Source of the DNA: Thermomonas sp.
GTDB taxonomy: Bacteria; Pseudomonadota; Gammaproteobacteria; Xanthomonadales; Xanthomonadaceae
DNA: 64,000 nucleotides
Assembly (NCBI RefSeq): GCF_029945965.1
Contig: NZ_JAQSDO010000008.1
Span: 153,976 to 217,975 of the forward strand
Reading direction: 5' to 3'
The notes under the pieces were generated by a model. That model searched no databases. It had not been told where the DNA came from and saw only the letters and a list, made by a program, of their open reading frames with translations. Positions 21,501-30,285 of this stretch are shown in pieces. Position numbers and translations under genes: made by a program. Positions within the stretch are counted from its first letter, which is position 1. The number at the start of each line of letters is the position of its first letter.

Positions 21501-22234
21501 CGCATTGGCGCGGCATCGAATTCGGCCTGGCCCTGCATGACGTACTGGAGCAACGCAGGATCGGCCTGCCGATCCGAAAGCAACCGAAACTGGTGCGTGA
21601 CTGCCTGCGCATGCGTGGCGTGCGGCCTTGGCAGGAAGGCCCCGAGCTCGAGCAGATGCTGGACATCGTTGTGCAGCGGCTGGACGCGACCCTGGACACC
21701 GAGCTGCAACCCGGTCTGCGCCTGTCGGATTTGCCCGCACATGCATTGCGCGCAGAGATGGCGTTCGACTATCTATTAGGCGATGCGTCCACCGACCGTT
21801 TGCGGTCGGTTTGCCGAGCTGCTGGCGAAGAGAGCCTGATGCCGGTGCTGGCCATGCACACGCTGCGCGGCCTGATGAACGGCAAGATCGACCTGGTGTT
21901 CGAGCACGCTGGCCGCTTCCATGTGCTGGACTGGAAGGGCAACTGGCTCGGCGACCAGCTGGACAATTACGCACCTATCGCGCTGCCTGCCGCGATGGAC
22001 GTGCATCACTATCGCCTGCAAGCCTTGCTGTACACGGTCGCTCTGCATCGCTACCTGCGTATGCGGCTTGGCGAGGCCTACCGGCCGACCGAACATCTGG
22101 GCGATCCGGTCTATCTGTTCCTGCGCGCGGTCGGGCTGACGCCCGGTGCAGGCGTGTGGACCCAGCACTTCAGCCCAGCCTTGATTGAAGCCGTGGATGC
22201 GGCCCTGGCCGGAAAACCGGAGGTGTGCGCATGA
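18584..22234 (+). CDS. recB: Exodeoxyribonuclease V subunit beta (RecB)
   Basis: 1216 residues. UvrD-like 3'-5' helicase with Walker A ASAGTGKT (21-28), Walker B VDEFQDTD near 382 and GDPKQAIYRFRGGD near 421. The C-terminal nuclease retains Asp1103, Asp1116 and Lys1118 (KIDLVF...LDWKGNW), with the E. coli spacing of 13 and 2 residues; the usual DYK is DWK here. With RecC and RecD it resects double-strand ends until Chi. An acidic tandem repeat (EEGI units, about residues 943-960) interrupts the linker before the nuclease. Overlaps recC and recD by 4 nt each. Confidence 0.95.
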   Translation: MTTSDWRALSLAPGGRSLVEASAGTGKTWTIAALYLRLLLEPREGGPISPRGIVVSTFTDAAAQELRQRIRARLQGAQELLARARHAPDELLNRDLQDDEVLHWLRGCCLAADGSVDAGKLDAFHLRLQLALAELDQAPIGTLHALCQRILREQPFASGMGFGQVELVAGRELDGELADDLWRQLAQSPEPLSPEQQVWFDVGRAQLTRALGDALKPGVEVPCPSAPDIASLLQPDMAIALREYANDAGWFKSARSVWIRGLHGLADWIDAGDPGAGPEEKVLDDLGKRLETQIKPARLAEAETDDVFAFVMRATDLLSTAPAILRARGLAEFVPQLRDLRDARLQARGQLSFDAVIVRVHAALQGSPALADALHSQWPVALVDEFQDTDGLQYQILDLIYRDAAGIARERQVRGRLVMIGDPKQAIYRFRGGDIDAYLRAASKVDVEDVMHLDTNHRSARGYVDACNELFDIAGHALSADVQHTIAYRDVLASARRDGRPYRVDGSPVVRPLVFHYLEEVPANADERRDAALDACADHIVQLLSGSHAIGDALLQPGDIAVLLPKNRQISELRMRLRARGVPCVGGGRSSVFATNWARELQLLLHAAAQPADPGLVRGALATRIGGLDYQTLRSLADAGHDVQWQQCLDRFIALHALWESCGVLAVVKEIIDIAAPRLTAAQDGERALTDLRHIGELLQAQEARQPGHAQLLAWLSAQRDGDGSDSEDAANGRELRIESDAKRVQLMTLHAAKGLEFPVVLLPLMWDSTWHKPTNHHGFVIVTDPVTGIRQLRNDAAACEQARWEDQEERFRLLYVALTRAEHACHVYALPTDRQAKGNSKSSLQDPERSPLDALLVRAEAALEEQHSLQDASEHIAWQLGWPETSGRYQMDVAPRKPVQVRPEPPPAQLVRRHSFSSMLRGSHGLQQEHAATDEAPTLIEDFIEEGIEEGIEEECVAEEVVSAYPELAALAHWRGIEFGLALHDVLEQRRIGLPIRKQPKLVRDCLRMRGVRPWQEGPELEQMLDIVVQRLDATLDTELQPGLRLSDLPAHALRAEMAFDYLLGDASTDRLRSVCRAAGEESLMPVLAMHTLRGLMNGKIDLVFEHAGRFHVLDWKGNWLGDQLDNYAPIALPAAMDVHHYRLQALLYTVALHRYLRMRLGEAYRPTEHLGDPVYLFLRAVGLTPGAGVWTQHFSPALIEAVDAALAGKPEVCA

Positions 22235-24048
22235 CCGCGTTCGGTTTCCAGCGCAGCCGCGTCGAACTTCAGGAAGAGGCTTGGGGGCCATTGCAGCGGG
22301 CATTGCATCGTTGGGTCATCGCCCATGGCGGCTCATTACTGCTTGCGTACACCGCGGCCTGGGCCAGCCTTGCCGATGCGCGGGCGGATGCCGCGTTGGC
22401 ACTGGCCGGTCCGGATGCGAGCTGGCAGGGGATGCCGGCGCTCTCTGAAGATGAGATCGATGCATTGCGTCGCGAGCCAATGGTCGGTGATGGCAGCAGC
22501 GATGTACCGACCGCCTTTGTCATCGATGCGCAGGTGCGCTTCTATCTATGGCGCAACTACAGCCGCGAACGTCGGATCGGTCAGCGACTTCGAGAGCTTC
22601 GGCAACAACCCATGCTGTCCTTGTTGGATGCGAGCCCAATCGATGAAGTCGCACTCGACATGTTGTTTGGCGATGCCGCATCCGGTGATGACAGCGCACA
22701 ACGCGCCGCCGTCCGGCAACTGTCGCATCGCCGCTTCGGCGTACTGACCGGCGGGCCAGGTACCGGCAAGACCACCACCGTGCTGCGCATGTTGTTGATG
22801 GCACAACGCCATCGCCAGCAAGCCGGCTTGTCACCTGCACGGATTGCGATCGCCGCCACCACCGGCAAGGCTGCGCAGCGCTTGCTTACATCGTTGCAGG
22901 ACGGCAAGCGCGCGCTGCAGTCACGGCTGCCGGCCTCGGACACGAGCACTGACACGGATAGCTGGAACGCGCATTTGACCCAGTTGCCGGCAAGCGACGC
23001 GCTGACCCTGCACAGCCTGCTTGGCTACCACCCCTACGATGGCCGCTTCAGCCGCGGTCGCGACCTGCCCCTGGATGCCGACATCGTGGTGGTGGACGAA
23101 GCCTCGATGCTCGACCTGAGCTTGCTGGATGCCTTGCTGGAGGCGCTTCCCGAAACTGCGCAATTGTTCCTGGTCGGCGATGCCGATCAGCTTACCTCGA
23201 TCGGCACCGGTTCGGTGCTGCTCGACCTGGTCGCGGCGATGGAGGGCAGCGATGACCTGGTGCGCCTGCGGCATGGCTTCCGTGCACAGTCGCCGGAATT
23301 ACCGCGCCTGCTGGCCGCGGCACGGACGGGCGATGTCGAAGGATTCAAGTCCGCGTTCGATGGCGTCGATACTGTTTGGCGTCGCGTGGTAACTCCTGTG
23401 CAGCTCGACGCACGGCTTCACGCGTGGGCCGAACGCCTGGCGAATCTGCCGCCGCTGCGGCAAGGCCGCGCCAGCAATCAGGTCGACGCGCTTGCCGCAC
23501 TGGATGCGCTTGCATCGCATCAATTGCTGTGTGCCCTGCGCGAGGGTGGTTATGGCGCGGTCCATGCCAATTTCATGATCGAGCACCAACTGCGCCTGCA
23601 ATGGCAGCAGCCCGCGCAGTCAATCTGGTATCCGGGCCGTGCCGTCATGGTGACGCGCAACGACTACGCGTCGAAACTCTTCAATGGCGATGTCGGTATC
23701 TGCCTGGCGGATGCCGAAGGTGGCCTGCGCGTCTGGTTCGAAGCCGCCGTCGACGTAGGTGTCGTGGATGATGGCGCGCGCCGCGCCCGCGCGTTCTCGC
23801 CCGCCGCACTGCCGGCGCACGAAAGCGCCTTCGCGATCACCGTGCACAAAAGCCAAGGCTCCGAATACGCCAATGTCGCCCTTTTGCTACCGCCCGCGCC
23901 GCAACACCAGGCGTTGACCCGGCAACTGATTTACACGGGACTTTCGCGTGCTCGCCAAGCGGTCGAGCTGTGGAGCGGCGCGGCTGCACTGGCGACGGCG
24001 CTGGCCACCCCGGTGCGTCGGATCGGTGGTTTGCGGGACTGCTGTTGA
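22231..24048 (+). CDS. recD: Exodeoxyribonuclease V subunit alpha (RecD)
   Basis: 605 residues, the same size as E. coli RecD (5'-3' helicase motor). Walker A GGPGTGKTTT starts at residue 174, with Lys180 the catalytic lysine. Walker B is VVVDEASMLDL. C-terminal motifs FAITVHKSQGSEY and YTGLSRAR are typical of SF1B helicases. Start at 22231, with GGAGG seven bases upstream and an ATGA overlap with recB; a GTG at 22225 is less well placed. Last gene of the operon. Confidence 0.95.
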   Translation: MTAFGFQRSRVELQEEAWGPLQRALHRWVIAHGGSLLLAYTAAWASLADARADAALALAGPDASWQGMPALSEDEIDALRREPMVGDGSSDVPTAFVIDAQVRFYLWRNYSRERRIGQRLRELRQQPMLSLLDASPIDEVALDMLFGDAASGDDSAQRAAVRQLSHRRFGVLTGGPGTGKTTTVLRMLLMAQRHRQQAGLSPARIAIAATTGKAAQRLLTSLQDGKRALQSRLPASDTSTDTDSWNAHLTQLPASDALTLHSLLGYHPYDGRFSRGRDLPLDADIVVVDEASMLDLSLLDALLEALPETAQLFLVGDADQLTSIGTGSVLLDLVAAMEGSDDLVRLRHGFRAQSPELPRLLAAARTGDVEGFKSAFDGVDTVWRRVVTPVQLDARLHAWAERLANLPPLRQGRASNQVDALAALDALASHQLLCALREGGYGAVHANFMIEHQLRLQWQQPAQSIWYPGRAVMVTRNDYASKLFNGDVGICLADAEGGLRVWFEAAVDVGVVDDGARRARAFSPAALPAHESAFAITVHKSQGSEYANVALLLPPAPQHQALTRQLIYTGLSRARQAVELWSGAAALATALATPVRRIGGLRDCC

Positions 24049-24363
24049 CGGGAAGATTTCGAACCTCCTGGATCGCGCAGCGAAATGCTGCTCTGCAACA
24101 TTTTCGTGTGCTACTCGAAGCCAACCTTCGACATGTGGTTCGCAAGCGCTTGTTTCGTCGATCAATTTTGCTTCCGGGGTTGACATGAGCATAGTGTGAC
24201 GGCGATAACACAACGCTGCCCGCACCTGAATTTGGGGGTATGCGGCGCCTGTACACAGGCATATCGGGGAAGCGCTGTTGGACACCACGTGTCGACATCA
24301 GCGCCCTGTTTGCTATGCAGCATTTGTGCATACACATTCTGACGATCAGACCTTGGGGGTCAT
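24049..24363 (+). other. Gene-free region between recD and the giant autotransporter
   Basis: 315 bp with no coding sequence I can support. It carries a promoter candidate at 24180-24209 and a leader of about 150 nt before the autotransporter start, with GGGGGTC as the only ribosome-site candidate. No clear terminator for recD was found. Confidence 0.6.
24180..24209 (+). promoter_or_regulatory. Candidate sigma70 promoter for the autotransporter
   Basis: A perfect -35 TTGACA (24180-24185), an 18-bp spacer and GATAAC (24204-24209) as the -10. The G and C at the ends of the -10 weaken it. Confidence 0.45.
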
Positions 24364-27300
24364 ATGAGCGGCATCAGGAACAAGAGCGGGTCGACTACTT
24401 CACGGCGTAAGCGCGTCATCAAAGTTGCGCCGATGACCCGCGCGGTGCGCGCGGCGTTGGCTGCCTCGCTGGCGGCGCTTGCCCTGGGTGCCAGCGGTGC
24501 CGCGTTCGCTGCCAACTGCAAGACCCCCACCGTGATGATGGCGCCATGCGCGTTGGCTGCGACTGACGCCACCCCGGTGCTCGACCTGACCTTGGTCCAC
24601 GACGCCGTCCTGCCTGCCGGGCATGGGGCATTCATCATGCCGCTGGCAATCAGCGAGACAGCTGTGGGCGATGTTGTCATCGACAATGTCGACCCGATCA
24701 GCGAGGTGAACATCTATTACAGCGCCACTGCCATCAGCGGCTACAGCAGTGGGGGCAGTGTCAGTATCACCAACCATGTGACGGGGAGCCTTGAAGCCGT
24801 TTCGTTGTATGGCAACGCGACCGGCATCGAGGGATATGCCTATGGCGATGTCGGCATCAACAATGCCGGCGATACCTACACTTTCGCGGTCTATGGAAAC
24901 GCCATCGGCCTATACGGCTATTCGATGACGGGCGATGTGTCGATCGACAACAGCGCAGCTGTCACCGCGATTTCGTACTACGGTCTAGCCGACGGCATCT
25001 TCGCGTCGGGCACCAATGTGGATGTCAGCAACACCGGTGACATATCCGCCACCAGCGTGTATGGCAATTGGGCGGCTGGGATCGAGGCACAAGGCACCGA
25101 CCTGACAACGGTCACCAACGGTGGCGGTATTTACGCGTATACCGGCGTTGCCGGCGCGCACGCCTATGGCATCTACGCCACCGGCGACGTGGTCGAAGTC
25201 ACTAACACCGCCGGCATCAACGCCCAGGGCTACTACGCCACTGGCATTGAAGCGCAGGGGGGCAGCTCGGTCACCATCACCAATGACGGTGACATCGTCG
25301 CCGGATCGGTCTACACGAGTGCGCTGGCCACCGGTATCAATGCCACCAGCAATTACGCAGGCGGCGCGATCACGATCACCAATAACGGTAGCGTGACGGG
25401 CGAGGGTTATTACGGCGGCACCGGCATTGCGGCGACCGCGACGGGCACCGGCGGATCGGCCAGCGTGACCAACAACGGATCGATCCACGCTTCGCAGTCC
25501 AGCCGCAATGGCTACGGTGCCTACGGCATTGTCGCGTCTGCCGATGGTGATGCGATGATCGACAACAACCTGACCGGTTCGATCACCGTGGTTTCGGCAG
25601 GTAACGCCACCGGTGCAGCTGCGCTGTCGTTCGCTGGCGATACCAGCGTGATCAACGCAGGTGACATCAGCGCCGATGGTTACTTAGGGGCCAGCGGCAT
25701 TGTTTCGTTCGCGCAGAACGGCTCTGCCTACGCAAACAACAGTGGAATCATCAATGCACGCTCCGCGTATACCGGCGTGGGCATTGATGTCGGCGGCATG
25801 CAAGGTGCGACTGCCGTAAACAGCGGCGACATCGCAGTTGACGGATATCGTGCATTCGGCATTCGCGCCAACTCTGGCACGGGCGATGTGTCGGTGACCA
25901 ATGACGGCAGCATCTACGCGACTTACGGCAGCTACTACGGCTACACCGGGCGGGCGTACGGGGTATTGGCGACAAGTACCCAGGGCGACGTGTTGGTCGA
26001 CAATTCCGGCGACATCTACACCACGGTGAACGGCCAGTCGGTCGGTATCTTCGCGAGCTCCACCAATGGCAACGTGGGTGTGTCCAACAGCGGCACGATG
26101 ACCGTGTACAGCTACGGTAGCACCGCCGCCGGCATCTTCGCGCGGGCCGATTACGGCATGGTGACGGCGGACAACAGCGGTTCGATCTCGGCCGAGTCCT
26201 ATAACGGCAATGCATTCGGGATCCTGGCGCGCGGCAATTATGTGCAGGTCAGCAACAGCGGCGATATCGCGGCCAACGGCTATGCCAGCGCCATCGGTGT
26301 CTCTGCCAGTTCGTACTACGACACCACGGTGACCAACACCGGCGGCAGCATCTACGCGATCGCGGTCGGTAGGGCGACGGGTATCGATGCGACCTCGGCC
26401 CACGGTGCCGTGAGCGTGACCAATGCCAGCGCTATCGATGCGGTCGGCATCGTGCTGGGTGCGACCGGCATCCAGGGCTATGCCTACGGCAATGTCGATA
26501 TCAACAACAGCGGCGACATCTACGCGGGATCGCTGTACGGGAATGCGATCGGCATCTACGGCTATTCGATTGCCGGCGACGTCTCGATCGGCAACAGCGG
26601 CCACATCACCGCGACCTCGTACTATGGTCTGGCCGATGGCATCTTCGCGTCGGGAGCAGACGTGGATGTCACCAACGCAGGTTTGATCGAGGTTGCCGGC
26701 TTTACCTGGGCCGCCGGCATCGAGGCCCAAGGCACCGGGACGACCACGGTCCACAACAGTGGCGATATTTTCGCGTACAGCGGCGCTGCCGGCGCGCACG
26801 CCTATGGCATCTACGCCACGGGTGATACGGTCCAGATCGAAAACAGCGCTGGTATCGAAGCCCAGGGCTACATCGCCACCGGCATCGAGGCCCAGGGTGG
26901 CAGTTCGGTCACGATCACCAACGACGGTGACATCGTTGCCGGCTCAATCACCACCTACTACAACCCTTACACCTACACGACCACCGTGTACGGCAGCCAG
27001 CTTGCTACCGGCATCAACGCCAACAGCAATTTCGCAGATGGCGCGATCACGATCACCAACAACGGTGACGTGTCGGCGGTCGGCTACTCCGGCGGCACCG
27101 GTATCGCGGCGACCGCGACCGGCACCAACGGTTCGGCGAGCGTGACCAACACAGGTTCGGTGTACGCCTCGCAGTACAGCAAGTACGGTTACGGCGCCTA
27201 CGGCATCGTGGCCTCCGCAGATGGCGATGCAACGGTCAGCAACAGCTCGACTGGTTCGATCACGGTCAATTCAGCAGGAGCCGCCAGCGGCGCCACGGCC

Positions 27301-30222
27301 CTTTCTTTCGCAGGCAACTCCAGCGTGACCAATGCTGGCGACATCAGCGTCGAAAGCACTGCGTTGTTGAACTACACCGCCAGCGGCATCGTCTCTTTCG
27401 CACAGAATGGCGCGGCATTTGCCGGCAACAGCGGTTCGGTGTCGGCAGTTGCGGGCTACACCGCGAAGGCGGTGGATGCTTCGGGCTTCACCGGTTCGAC
27501 CGTGATCAATAGTGGTTCGCTGTACGCGAGCGCCAAATATGCCTACGGCGTTTACGCAAGCTCCGGCACTGGCGACGTCTCGGTGACCAATAGTGCGGCT
27601 GGCATGATCGAAGCGTATTCCTACGCAGGCCGCGGCTTCGGCGTGTTCGGCCTTGCGACCCAGGGCGACGTGATGGTGAACAACGCCGGTTTGATCGAGG
27701 TCTATGGCTACGGTCAATCGGCCGGTGTGTTCGGGGTTGCCTTGGCAGGTGACACCAGTGTCACCAACAGCGGCGACATCACTGCCATCAGCGGTGGCAA
27801 TGTCGCGGTTGGCGCGTTCGCGCGCGCCGATAACGGCACGGCAATGGTCACTAACAGTGGCGATATCCTGGCGTCGGACGTTGGCGTCAACGGATTCAAT
27901 GGCACCGCGGCATACGGCGTGCTGGCGCGTGGCGCGTACAGCAAGGTGAGCAACTCCGGCAGCATCGTCGCAGACGGCAATTACTATGCGACCGGTATTG
28001 CGGCACGCTCGGATTACGGCACGACGGTCACCACGTCTGCCAGCAGCCAGATCGCAGCCTCGGCACTGCTGGTCGCCATCGGCATCGAGGGGCGTTCGGA
28101 ATACGGCAATGTCGTAGTGGCCAATGCCGGTAGCATCATGGTCGACGGTGTCTACGGCGGCGCGGTCGGCATCCAGGCCTACAGTGGGTATGGCAATGTG
28201 GTGACTGGCAATACCGGGCATATCGTGGCCACCTCCGAGTACGGCCAGGCGATTGGCGAAAGTGGTTATTCGTTGCTGGGCAGCACCACCGTCAACAACA
28301 GCGGCACGATCGATGCAACCGGCTATTACGGTGGTTATGGCATCGTTGCCCAAGCGGGCGCGGGGAGCGTCTCCGTGACCAACAGCGGTCATATCACGGC
28401 GACGTCGCCCGACACGGCGTACGCCATCCTGGCCAGCGCATACGGCAATGTCACGATCAACAACTCCGGCAATGTGCTGGCGGTTGCCGATGGTGACTAC
28501 GCCAGCGTGGCGGCTGTGCAGATGGGATCGCTGCACGGTACGGCGACGCTTAACAACAGCGGTACGCTGAGCGTCGCTGCGCCGCTTGAGGGTCAAGTGG
28601 CGGTGCTCGGCAGCAACAGCGTCGACATCATCAACAACAGCGGCACCATTCATGGCGCCGTCATCACGTTGGGTGGCGACGACATCTTCAACAACAACAA
28701 CCACGGCATGTGGATTGTCGACAACTACAGCACCGACTTCGGTGGCGGCAACGACACCATCAACAACAATGTTGGTGGCACGATCGCCTTGCAGGATGGC
28801 GGTATCTACATGGGTGGCGGCACGACCAATGCGTTCAATAACCTCGGCACCATCAAGGTGAATGGATACGGGTTGGTCGACATGGGCGCGGGCAACACCG
28901 TGGCCTTGAACAATGCCGGGCTGATCAGCTTCGTTGACGGCGTGACCGACGACAGCATGACGATCTTCGGCAACCTGGGCGGCACCGGTGTAATCAACAT
29001 TGATGTCGACCCGGACAACAGCGCCGCTGACCAGATCTACATCGAAGGCAACATGACGGCCGGTGCCATGCAGCACGTCAATATCGCGTTGGACAGCATG
29101 CCCACGACCGCCCATTCGTCGGCCGCGTTTGCGCATGTCAGCGGCACGTCCGTCGCCGGCAACTTCGTGGCGGGCCAGGTCCTGGGTTACAACTCGGCGC
29201 CGAACTTCCTCGACCTGGGCCTGACCGTCACCAGCCAGCTCAGCGCCAGCAACATGGCGAGTGACGTGTTCTCGATCAATGTCGACGTCAACGGCCTGAA
29301 CGATACCGGCAGCCTTGCGGCATCGGTGGCTTCAGGCGCCGCGGGCATGCTCAACAGCCAGATCGGCAGCCTGCGCCAGCGGCTTGGCGTAAACCCCTAC
29401 GGCGACGCCGGCAAGGTCATGAGTGCATTCGTGCGCTTCTACACCAGCGAAGGCGATGTCTCGCCGACGCACATGGCGGCCAACTTCGGCCAGGGTGGCA
29501 ACTTTGCCTACGACTTCACCACCTGGGGCCGCGAAGTCGGGGCCAATGCCAACCTGTTCGACGGTTTCCATGCCGGGGTGACGATCGGTACGGCTGATGG
29601 CCGCCAGCGCCTGACCGGCACCGGCGTCGGCCTGAACAGGATGAACGGCATGACCTGGGGCGCCTATGCGACCTGGTTTGCGCCGCAGGGCTTCTATGTG
29701 GACCTGTCCGGTCGCTGGATGGCGGTTGACGTGAACTCGATGTCGGCTACGGGCAACTTGCAGTCGCGGGCACATACCGCGGCGACCAACCTCGAGGCGG
29801 GTTACCCCTGGACCAGCGCCAGCGGCTTCGTGATCACGCCGCAATTGCAGTACACCCGGACCAAGGTGGACGGCATCAAGACCTTCTTCGGCGATCGTGC
29901 GAATTTCGAGGGGCACGGTGGCACGTCGTCGCGCGCGCGCTTGGGCGTGGAGTTCAGCAAGGCCTTCCAGACCTCTGGTGGGATGAGCATCACGCCGTAC
30001 GGCGCGATCAATGCAGTCCGCGAGATCGACGGCAAGATGGCCTACACCGTTTCCAACACTTTCTTCGGCACGACCAACACCAAGGGAACCAGTGCGATGG
30101 TGGATCTTGGCGTTGGCTTCCAGAAGGGTGGTTGGGGCGTCACCGCCGGGGCGAACTGGATGGACGGAGGCGCGTACAAGAGCGTGACTGGCGGCCAGGT
30201 ACAGGTTCGCTTCGCCTGGTAA
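24364..30222 (+). CDS. Giant classical (type Va) autotransporter with beta-solenoid repeats
   Basis: 1952 residues. A long basic N-region and hydrophobic core end at GAAFA, giving predicted Sec cleavage after residue 49. Two Cys follow in the first 15 mature residues. The passenger (about 80-1600) is built from short coils of the type VTNSGDI-x-YG-GI-A, rich in Asn, Gly, Ser and Thr, as expected of a beta-solenoid. These coils are arranged in larger repeats of 548 and 538 residues beginning at residues 153 and 701, with a partial third copy from 1239. A C-terminal barrel (about 1665-1952, SLRQRLGVNPYGD to VQVRFAW) ends in Trp, as autotransporter barrels do. Probable adhesin; the ligand is unknown. 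No protease or lipase signature is visible in the passenger. Confidence 0.92.
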   Translation: MSGIRNKSGSTTSRRKRVIKVAPMTRAVRAALAASLAALALGASGAAFAANCKTPTVMMAPCALAATDATPVLDLTLVHDAVLPAGHGAFIMPLAISETAVGDVVIDNVDPISEVNIYYSATAISGYSSGGSVSITNHVTGSLEAVSLYGNATGIEGYAYGDVGINNAGDTYTFAVYGNAIGLYGYSMTGDVSIDNSAAVTAISYYGLADGIFASGTNVDVSNTGDISATSVYGNWAAGIEAQGTDLTTVTNGGGIYAYTGVAGAHAYGIYATGDVVEVTNTAGINAQGYYATGIEAQGGSSVTITNDGDIVAGSVYTSALATGINATSNYAGGAITITNNGSVTGEGYYGGTGIAATATGTGGSASVTNNGSIHASQSSRNGYGAYGIVASADGDAMIDNNLTGSITVVSAGNATGAAALSFAGDTSVINAGDISADGYLGASGIVSFAQNGSAYANNSGIINARSAYTGVGIDVGGMQGATAVNSGDIAVDGYRAFGIRANSGTGDVSVTNDGSIYATYGSYYGYTGRAYGVLATSTQGDVLVDNSGDIYTTVNGQSVGIFASSTNGNVGVSNSGTMTVYSYGSTAAGIFARADYGMVTADNSGSISAESYNGNAFGILARGNYVQVSNSGDIAANGYASAIGVSASSYYDTTVTNTGGSIYAIAVGRATGIDATSAHGAVSVTNASAIDAVGIVLGATGIQGYAYGNVDINNSGDIYAGSLYGNAIGIYGYSIAGDVSIGNSGHITATSYYGLADGIFASGADVDVTNAGLIEVAGFTWAAGIEAQGTGTTTVHNSGDIFAYSGAAGAHAYGIYATGDTVQIENSAGIEAQGYIATGIEAQGGSSVTITNDGDIVAGSITTYYNPYTYTTTVYGSQLATGINANSNFADGAITITNNGDVSAVGYSGGTGIAATATGTNGSASVTNTGSVYASQYSKYGYGAYGIVASADGDATVSNSSTGSITVNSAGAASGATALSFAGNSSVTNAGDISVESTALLNYTASGIVSFAQNGAAFAGNSGSVSAVAGYTAKAVDASGFTGSTVINSGSLYASAKYAYGVYASSGTGDVSVTNSAAGMIEAYSYAGRGFGVFGLATQGDVMVNNAGLIEVYGYGQSAGVFGVALAGDTSVTNSGDITAISGGNVAVGAFARADNGTAMVTNSGDILASDVGVNGFNGTAAYGVLARGAYSKVSNSGSIVADGNYYATGIAARSDYGTTVTTSASSQIAASALLVAIGIEGRSEYGNVVVANAGSIMVDGVYGGAVGIQAYSGYGNVVTGNTGHIVATSEYGQAIGESGYSLLGSTTVNNSGTIDATGYYGGYGIVAQAGAGSVSVTNSGHITATSPDTAYAILASAYGNVTINNSGNVLAVADGDYASVAAVQMGSLHGTATLNNSGTLSVAAPLEGQVAVLGSNSVDIINNSGTIHGAVITLGGDDIFNNNNHGMWIVDNYSTDFGGGNDTINNNVGGTIALQDGGIYMGGGTTNAFNNLGTIKVNGYGLVDMGAGNTVALNNAGLISFVDGVTDDSMTIFGNLGGTGVINIDVDPDNSAADQIYIEGNMTAGAMQHVNIALDSMPTTAHSSAAFAHVSGTSVAGNFVAGQVLGYNSAPNFLDLGLTVTSQLSASNMASDVFSINVDVNGLNDTGSLAASVASGAAGMLNSQIGSLRQRLGVNPYGDAGKVMSAFVRFYTSEGDVSPTHMAANFGQGGNFAYDFTTWGREVGANANLFDGFHAGVTIGTADGRQRLTGTGVGLNRMNGMTWGAYATWFAPQGFYVDLSGRWMAVDVNSMSATGNLQSRAHTAATNLEAGYPWTSASGFVITPQLQYTRTKVDGIKTFFGDRANFEGHGGTSSRARLGVEFSKAFQTSGGMSITPYGAINAVREIDGKMAYTVSNTFFGTTNTKGTSAMVDLGVGFQKGGWGVTAGANWMDGGAYKSVTGGQVQVRFAW
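24820..28350 (+). repeat. Internal super-repeats of the giant autotransporter
   Basis: Copy 1 starts at 24820 (TGIEGYAYGDVGINN), copy 2 at 26464 (TGIQGYAYGNVDINN), exactly 1644 bp (548 codons) later. Matching anchors keep the same offset, for example GLADGIFASG and TGIEAQGGSSVTITNDGDI. A degenerate third copy begins at about 28078 (IGIEGRSEYGNVVVAN), 538 codons after copy 2, and fades out by about 28350. Confidence 0.85.
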
Positions 30223-30237
30223 TTCGCAAGCAGGTAC

Positions 30238-30260
30238 GGGCCTGGCGTGATGCCAGGCCC
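30238..30260 (+). terminator. Hairpin behind the autotransporter gene
   Basis: Perfect 9-bp stem GGGCCTGGC / GCCAGGCCC with a 5-nt loop but no T-run. It is more likely an attenuating or mRNA-stabilising hairpin than a full terminator, so some read-through into the next operon is possible. Confidence 0.5.
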
Positions 30261-30285
30261 GCGACATCCGCAGTTGGAAGACCAC

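Noticed and set aside
24820..28350. Regular repeats that could be taken for a CRISPR array or DNA satellite
   Set aside because: The repeats are in frame, vary at synonymous sites and encode beta-solenoid coils; there are no constant spacers and no cas genes.
27271..29136. A 621-codon open frame antisense to the giant autotransporter
   Set aside because: It is a by-product of the repeated Gly/Ala/Thr codons of the passenger; the translation is low-complexity with no domain.
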